Assembly (NCBI GenBank): GCA_032433765.1
Contig: JAVIAB010000024.1
Coordinates: 13,472,578-13,536,577, forward strand
Length of the DNA stretch: 64,000 bases
Source of the DNA: Megaustenia siamemsis
Lineage: Eukaryota; Mollusca; Gastropoda; Stylommatophora; Ariophantidae
Reading direction: 5' to 3'
Shown in pieces: positions 49,101 through 58,100 of this stretch (position 1 is its first letter; the number at the start of each line of letters is the position of its first letter). Made by a program: the position numbers and the translations under genes. The notes under the pieces are model-generated. The model saw only the letters and a program-made list of their open reading frames with translations, searched no databases and was not told the origin of the DNA.

Positions 49101-52100
49101 CACACAGCCACTGCAGCTTTATCTGATCAAGAACCGATACCATCAACCACACATCCACTGCAGCTTTATCTGATCAAGAACCAATACCATCAACCACACA
49201 TCCACTGCAGTTTTATCTGATCAAGAACCAATACCATCAACCACACATCCACTGCAGTTTTATCTGATCAAGAACCAATACCATCAACCTCACATCCACT
49301 GCAGTTTTATCTGATCAAGAACCGATACCATCAACCACACATCCACTGCAGTTTTATCTGATCAAGAACCGATACCATCAACCACACATCCACTGCAGTT
49401 TTATCTGATCAAGAACCGATACCATCAACCACACAGCCACTGCAGTTTTATCTGATCAAGAACCGATACCATCAACCACACATCCACTGCAGTTTTATCT
49501 AATCAAGAACCGATACCATCAACCACACATCCACTGCAGCTTTATCTGATCAAGAACCGATACCATCAACCACACATCCACTGGAGTTTTATCTAATCAA
49601 GAACCGATACCATCAACCACACATCCACTGCAGTTTTATCTGATCAAGAACCAATACCATCAACCACACATCCACTGCAGTTTTATCTGATCAAGAACCA
49701 ATACCATCAACCACACATCCACTGTGGTTCCATCTTACATATGATGGTGATTAATAAATACTTCTCATTTGAGATTTAAATAAAGTGTAAATATGTTTAT
49801 ATTATATCTGAAGTTGAAAGTACAGATAACATTGTTCAACTTTTATATCTCACCTGGGGAATGGGGGGTATGGAGCAGTTAATTGCTTGTTCGCTCTTTG
49901 ACATCAGCAGAAACAAATCCTGCAGCTGTGTCTGCGTAGCATTGTAACGATCTTTAATGTGAGCCAGTTCATGTTCAGTGAATGTGTACTGGGACCTCAT
50001 TTCATTCAGAGTTTTGTTCATGAATGCGATCACATTGAATAGCGCAGTCAATGTTCTATTCATGAATTTACTCTCATTTAGAAGGGCAGTCAATGTTCTT
50101 GTCATGGACGTATTCTCTGTCAACAACGCTGTCAATGTTCTAGTTATTGGTGTGTTCTCAGTTACATGTGTTTCCAATGTTTTCTTCAAAAATACATTTT
50201 CATTCAATATCTTGGTTATGTCCCCCTGCATAACTGCTAGATGTTTCTCTACATAGTTTTGCTCTTTTGTTCGGCGGTCGACATTTTCAGTCACAGAATT
50301 TTGAAATATTTTCTGAAAATAAAAGCAAAGACAACCGAGTAATATTAATACAAAGTTTCTCCCCATGTCCACATCAACTTTATATATGACTTTCCCCCAA
50401 GCCTGGAGAGTAAATGTGTTATTAATGTTAAACGATAGTTAATAAATATTTCATGATTGCGATTTAGTAAATGAATCTCCATAAAGAACATGTGACACAG
50501 TACCAGCAAGGCAGTAAAATTAAAATTCCTAAGGGCACGTTTCATTCCAACTGCAATATATGCTCGTGAATCATTGACAATTGTGCAAACAGGAAAGAAG
50601 AAAATCGATTGATTCGAAACAAAATACTACAGACAAATCCTTAAGATACACTTAGATAATGAAACACGAAGACATTAAAAAAACAAACTTAAATAATAAA
50701 AAGCAGTGCAATATAATTGCCAACGTATGAGAAGAATGTCGAAAACAATTTAAGAATTATCTTGCAAAGTGACCAACAAAAAAAATAAGAAATTAATAAT
50801 GAACATGAGGTTTTAAGGCAAAGACCACTACCAGCATCACATATGTATGATAATATAAAATCTGTACGTATGCATTGGGTAGAGTCTTTGCAGCCGTCAG
50901 AAATACGTAGATTTACATTTGTTTACCTCCCAGGACATGCAGGAGTACGGGGAATTGAAAGAGCGGACAGGTTGGCTAGCTGCGCTGTCGTTGAGGACGG
51001 TCAACCAATGGATCGGGCGACATCATGTATGCCCTCCGAGAAGTGGGAATGAGACAGGACTTAGACAACTATGAGTCCACGTCACTCCTTCGGATGAAAG
51101 AGAAGGGAGTTAAGATGGTCACAGCCTGAAACGAGAAACTTAGTGGGCGTGTAAGAAGACTAATCAACCAACACTGAACTGGAGTCGTCAGTCGCTGGAC
51201 ACTGCAAGACTTGCTGAGGAGAGGAACTGAGCACCTATGGATATGTTCGGAGTGCAATGATGATGACCCGCAAATAACTCAATAACTCAGTATACCATAA
51301 TAATATGAGAAGAAAGAGACATAGAAGTGAACACAGATTTGTAATGTAGATCAGATCGAAATACTTGACCCAAAAAAAAGTAGCAAAGTTTTTAAAAATG
51401 ACCACAGTGGATTGGTTGGTCTCGAGGCAAGACGCCAACCTTGGCAGAGAGGTTGTGGGTTCAAAACCCGGCTGCACTATTTGGGATTTGTATCTATGGT
51501 TTCTCTCTGCATCAACCACCCTCTGGTCTCAGCAGTGAGGCCCGGCTTGAAACGTCAATTACTCATGAGCCGAAAAATATGACTACCTCCGAAGACGGAG
51601 TTATCTTCCTGTGCGGCGAGGGACCCCTGTGCACACGGTTGCCAGGGAAAAACGGATTAACATGCAAAATTCAGTTCCTAGTCTCTAAGGACTTCTTCAG
51701 AGGTAAAAACTGGCAAGAGAATTTTTTTTTTAAATGTTAAAAATCTGATTCATCAACAAACCCACTCGATATAACAGCTTTAAATCAAAAAGATATTAAA
51801 GATACCTATACAATACAAGTAAAGAACACATACCAGAAGCTGCTAGAGGAAGGAATTGAACAATACAGAAGAGAAAATCCTGATGAAAAAGTAACAACCA
51901 AATGGCAATGCATAAAGAAAAGCATACAAAAAGCCTGCGACACCTTACCCAAAAGAGAACAGAACAAAAAACAAAAATGGATAACTAACACCATCTTAGA
52001 AAAAATGGAAGAAAGGAGACAAGCGAAGAACACTGCCCAATACAATAAAATAGATAATGAGATACGCAAAATGTGCAAAAAGGCAAAAGAAGACTGGCTC

Positions 52101-55100
52101 AGTCAAAAATGTAGAGAAATAGAAACTATGGAAAGCAAACAAGACCTAAGAGGAATGCACACAGAAATAAAGAGAATGACTAATAAAATAAAAAAGCCAC
52201 AGAAGGTGGATGCATTGCAGACAAAAAAGGAAACATGCTAACAGACAATAAGGATATCATAGATAGATGGCAGGAATATATAACAGAACTATTTCATGAT
52301 CAAAGGGACAAGAAACCAGTTATAAAATGTACATCAGGCTATAAAATCTTAAAATCTGAGGTGGAAAAAGCTATAAAAACAATGAAAAGGGGAAAAGCAG
52401 CAGGACCTGAAAGCATACAGATAGAGATGATACAGGCACTTGAAGATTTTGGCATTGAAGTGATTACAGACATATGCAACGACATATACCACACAGGATA
52501 CATACCAAATGAACTAAAAACATCAACTTTCATTGCATTGCCTAAAAAGAACGGTGCAGTTGAATGCAGTGACTTTAGAACAATAAGCCTAATGAGCCAT
52601 GTTACAAAAAATCTTGCTAAAAGTTATACAAGGAAGGATTCAGAATAAAATCAATACTGAATTAGATGAGCAGCAATTTGGATTTAGGAAAAATAGCGGG
52701 ACAAAAGAAGCCATATTCTGCATGAGAACATTAATCGAAAAATACACAGAAGTAAACAAACCAATATATGCCTGCTTCATAGACTACACCAAAGCTTTTG
52801 ATAGAGTACACCACAAACAACTTATAGAATGCCTAAAAGAGATACATCTAGATGACATGGATATACGACTAATATGCAATCTATACTGGGAGCAAACAGC
52901 AATAATAAAATATAACAAAGAGTTCTCTACACCCATTGATATAAAAAGAGGAGTAAGACAAGGATGCATCCTATCACCAAGCTTGTTCAATCTATACACT
53001 GAGCAAATCTTTAAAAACATCATAGAGATGCCAGGCCTACAAATTAATGGAAAGATAATCAATAACCTAAGATATGCTGACGATACTGTACTACTAGCAG
53101 AAAATCCTAAAGACCTACAACAATTACTTAATGAAATAAACACGACAAGCAAAAAATATGGACTAGATATGAATATCAAAAAGACTAAAACTATGATCAT
53201 AAACAAAGAAAATACTCAAAACCCACAAGTGGATATCAAAATTGAAGGAATAGACCTTGAGACAGTTCAGAACTATAACTACCTTGGACATACTATAACC
53301 AGTGATGGAAAATGTACAACTGAAATAAACAAAAGAATAGGAATGGCAAAAAGTAATTTTAATGTCATGAAGGACATACTAACATCAAAACAAATAACAC
53401 CAGAGCTAAAACGAAGAATAGCAAAATGTTACATCTTCTCAATATTCCTATATGGTGCTGAAACATGGACATTAGACAAGAAAACAGAACAGAGAATTGA
53501 AGCCTTTGAAATGTGGATATATAGAAGAATAGGTAGAATTGGATGGAAGGAAAAGAAAACAAATGACAAAGTCTTAAAACAACTAAAAATGAAAAGAGAA
53601 CTTCTGAACACAATTAGAACAAGACAAATGCGATTCTTAGGCCATGTTAAAAGACACAACAGCCTACTGAAAGTGATCCTGGAGGGGAAAATACAAGGTA
53701 AAAGAGGCAGAGGCAGACCAAGATTAACATGGACGAGTAACATCAAAAGATGGACAAATCAACCGATGACAACCTGCACCATCAAAGCAAGAGATAGAGC
53801 AAAATGGCGCTCCATGGTAGCCAACCTTCTTTGCGGAGACGGCACTCAATGATGATGATGAAATGTCCACAATATAAATCTTATGTCACTGTGTTATGTT
53901 ATGTCATCATGATCATCTTCTTGCATTCCAGACACACCCATAGGTGCTCAGGTCTTTTACTCAAAATATTCATCATCAATCAGTGGCTGATTTATTATAT
54001 TGTTGATTGTCAGTTATTAGTTAGTGTTTACTCTTATTCGCCCGGGTTATTTCTCTGCTCTGATCAAGCAAATCTGTACACCTGACTCTCGATAGCGATA
54101 TAATTCCCCGTTTTTCAAAATCCTTCATTGTACCCATACCTCTCTGACGTAATCATATCTACCGGATCCACTGGTGCTAGAGCATTTTGTATATTTGCAA
54201 TATACAGCAGCACAACACATTGGTGCCAAATTAACGTCCTTTTAGAAACAAATAGAAACAGGAGTAGAGATAGACTGCCACTTTCTTACTTCGTAAGCCA
54301 TGTTCTTCCAACGCAACCCCGCAGCATGTCTCTTGTCGTAAGAGAGTGAAATATAACATCTCACCGTCCTGTGTCACATGATTGGGAGGTCAGGAAGTGG
54401 GCGATGTTCCCGGCTGTCACGACATTTGCCCCAAATCTGAGAGCTTATTTCTTATTCTGATGATTGATCTGGTTTGGGTCAGGTTACGTTTGAACCCTCG
54501 TTCACTAAGCACGCACATATCGCAAGCAAGTCTGTTATGATTATAACTCAAAGTTAAACACAAACATAAAGTTACCTGACTTCTCCTCCAGTATTTCTGC
54601 AAATCCATTCTAATATTCCTTCAACTGCTCAAATAATCAGATGATTAAACTTCACATTGATAGTTTCAATATAATTCTACCAATGTAATCCTGGTTTATG
54701 TGTGACGATGTCTTTGGTCTAACAGCTACAATTTTTACTATTAATATTTTATGAGAGAGCTCAAAAAACAAAACCATCTTACTTCTCTAACAGTTCCATC
54801 AATCACTAAACCCTCTTACTTCTCCAGCAGTTCCATCAAACACAAAACCATCTTACTTCTCCAGCAGTTCCATCAAACACAAAATCATCTTACTTCTCCA
54901 GCAGTTCCATCAAACACAAAACCATCTTACTACTCCAGCAGTTCCATCAAACACAAAACCATCTTACTTCTCCAGCAGTTCCATCAAACACAAAACCATC
55001 TTACTACTCCAGCAGTTCCATCAAACACAAAACCATCTTACTACTCCAGCAGTTCCATCAAATACAAAACCATCTTACTTCCCCAACAGTTCCATCAAAC

Positions 55101-58100
55101 ACAAAATCATCTTACTTCTCCAGCAGTTCCATCAAACACAAAACCCTCTTACTTCTCCAACAGTTCCATCAAACACAAAATCATCTTACTTCTCCAAAAG
55201 TCCCATAAAAAACAAAACCATCTTACTTCTCCAACAGTTCCATCAAACACAAAACCATCTTACTTCTCCAGCAGTCTCATCAAACACAAAACCATCTTAC
55301 TTCTCCAGCAGTCCCATCAAACACAAAACCATCTTACTTCTCCAGCAGTTCCATCAAACACAAAACCATCTTACTTCTCCAGCAGTTCCATCAAACACAA
55401 AACCATCTTACTTCTCCAGCAGTCCCATCAAACACAAAACCATCTTACTTCTCCAACAATTCCATCAAGCACAAAACCATCTTACTTCTCCAACAGTCCC
55501 ATCAAACACAAAACCGCAATCGCCTCTACCTTTTCCCAAACTGCCACATTATCTACGTCCTTTAACAATTTCATCAAATATAAAACCATTTTATTTCTCA
55601 AAATATTCTTCACGTAAAATACGATTATCTAGATATTATCAACGAAAGTGATAACATGATAACCTATATTACCTTTACTGAAATTTCCACCTTTTATCGG
55701 CGTCTCTAAGATGGGAGTGTTCCCGTCCTTCAACCGACATCGGAATTCCCCATTTAGACAATCATTTTTGTTAGTCAAAGCTACAGTCAGGCTGCCATGG
55801 TAGCGAGTCGCGTGGTCTGTCGAACATGTCGCTGCATCCGGGCAGGTGGCAAATATTGGAACCCAGGCTATTTTCAGCAATGTGGTGTCCTTCACAATAA
55901 AGATGACCAGATCCTGAGAGGATGGTGCTGTTCCATCAGTTTGGCTAAAGTTGACCGAGCAGTGTAGTTGTGCACAAATGTCTTTGTCTTTAGAAACCTG
56001 CTTTGTAAACTGTAGCTCTGTAATAGAAATACAGGTGTAAAAGAAACATTTATCAAACAATCATATCAAAACAGTTATCCTTTCACTCTGATATATAACG
56101 CTGAATACACTCCCGAAGCTCTGCTAAAATATATCTTTGTAGCCTTGCCGAAGAAGTCAGGCGCCACTCATTGTGAAGACCATCGCCTTATTAGTCTCAT
56201 GAGCCATATTATGAAAATATTACTAAGAATCATCATGAGACGTGTAAGGAACAAAATAAAACCAGATGTAAGTGAGGAACAATGTGGATTTGTGGAAGGA
56301 TAGGGCACCAATAATGCAATATACATGCTAAGAACAATGATAGAAAGAGCTATACAGGTAAAGAGAGATCTATATATGTGCTTTATAGACTGCACAAAAG
56401 CATTTGACAAAGTAAAGCATGTGGAAATAATCAATATGCTGGAGAAATTAAACATTGATGGTAAGGATCTGCGAATCATTTTTAAAAAAAAAGTAGTGGC
56501 AACAAACACTAGCCATACGAATTAGCAACTAAACAGGACAACTCTAATATATAAAACAAGGAGTCAGACAAGGCTCTGTTCTGTCGTCGGATTTCTTTTC
56601 ACTTTACGGAGAAATATTACGAGATCAATAGCAGATATAAAAGGAATTGAAATTAACAGTCACAACATAAACAAATATGCGATATGCTGATGAAACAATC
56701 TTAATAGCAGAGACATAGAATGAACTATAAGAAATGATAATTAAAGGAAAACACGAAAGGTCTCAGTCTGAATAATAAGAAAACAGAAGTAATGGTCATA
56801 TCGAAGAAACAATCATCACCATCATGCAGCATAAAAGTAAACAAGACAAATCTGAAACAAGAGAAATGCATCAAATACTTGGGCACAATAATAACATCAG
56901 ATGGAAGATGCACCACGGAAATAAAAAGTAGAATAGCTCAGGCCATAATAGCATTTCAGAAAATGATAAATATTTTATGCAACAAATCTATGTCAATATA
57001 AGTGAGAAAGAGAGTTCATCGGTGCTATATAGAGCCAATTCTGACCTATGGAAGCGAATCATGGACAGTAAACAAGTAAATGAAAATACGATTAGAGGTC
57101 ACATAAAGTGTCAAAGTGTCCATACAATATATAATATATATATCACATGATGTGTGTTAGGCGATGTGCAAAATATGGAGTTGAAATAACAACACTCAAA
57201 ATTGACCTGTAGGACCAAAACAATTGTAATTAAAACCTCAAAATTCAAAACAACATCTTAATCATTTCAGCGCCCATCGTCCATTATTTGGAAGGTGGTC
57301 GTATTAAGTTAATTTCGGGTCATCATCATTGCACTCCGAGTATGTCCATAGGTGCACAGATCCCCTCCTCAGCAAGTCCCGCAGTGTCCAGCGACTGACG
57401 ACTCCAGTTCTGTGTTGGTAGATAAGTCTTCTTTTACCCCCACTAGGTTTCTCGTATCTGGATGTGCCCATCTTGGTCGTATTATCGAACATAAAGTCAA
57501 CAAAACATTGAGATATACCACTCTATTACATTGTGTGAAGTAAGAATAGTCATATCATGAATATGTGACCACTCACATATGGAGACAAACGAACATGAAA
57601 GGATCAAGTCAAGAATAACCGTATAGATCAACAACTCTCAAGACAGACAGGACCACTCGTCTTCTTTTTCCCTTCTTCTTTCTCCCTTGCTCTTTTGCCT
57701 TCTAATATTCCATCAATCCATATTTTGTTCTTCTGTTGGCCTCTACTGCTATTATATTTCCCAGTGTTTCTAAAATTCCATCAATCCATCTTTGCTTTGG
57801 GCGGCCTTTAAGTCAACGGAAACCGTCTATGTAAACAACAAATAAACAACATACCTGAAAAAGTCAGCAAATGGAAATACAAAGAGAAAACTCATTGAGT
57901 GTATATTTAGACTTAATGAAACTATTGATTATCGTCTTGTTTTGAATAGCCGAATCTTGATAATATAATAAACACGTTTCCTACTGCGAGGTTGTCAGCG
58001 ATGGATTACAAGAGTCATAGACATTTGTATTGGGGCACGTCGTCTACAAGTTAAATGATCAGATCACCTTAATTCTATTTTTTTCTATCTTTACGACACA

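Larger units (their letters stand above)
47690..49740. repeat. Minisatellite, 47-bp unit (with shorter left variants), interrupted by SINE
   Basis: The main unit contains GATCAAGAACCAATACCATC, AACCACACATCCACTGCAGT and TTTATCT. The left end (47,690-47,960) uses a CATCTGATGAGGAAACGTGA variant. A compound segment with GATCCATCTGATGAGGAAA occurs at 48,160 and again at 48,835, so about 312 bp were duplicated as a block. Positions 48,297-48,664 are inserted SINE-type sequence. The array ends about 110 bp from the coiled-coil exon donor. Confidence 0.95.

Noticed and set aside
47685..49740. Ordinary target-site duplication around the SINE in the 47-bp array
   Set aside because: Flanking identity cannot be separated from the array's own repetition.
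50313..50372. Hydrophobic N-terminal extension (NFVLILLGCLCFYF) in front of the coiled coil, resembling a signal anchor
   Set aside because: It coincides with the polypyrimidine tract of a good splice acceptor, which often reads as hydrophobic residues, and exon 1 already supplies a signal peptide.
54366..54440. Splice-bounded open segment on minus as a FREP linker exon
   Set aside because: Reads open only in phase 2 in and phase 2 out, which does not fit the neighbouring exons, and the peptide has no coiled-coil character.
54751..55617. A 288-codon frame in the IgSF-coiled-coil intron
   Set aside because: Lies on the strand opposite to the FREP and is built from the 37-bp array.
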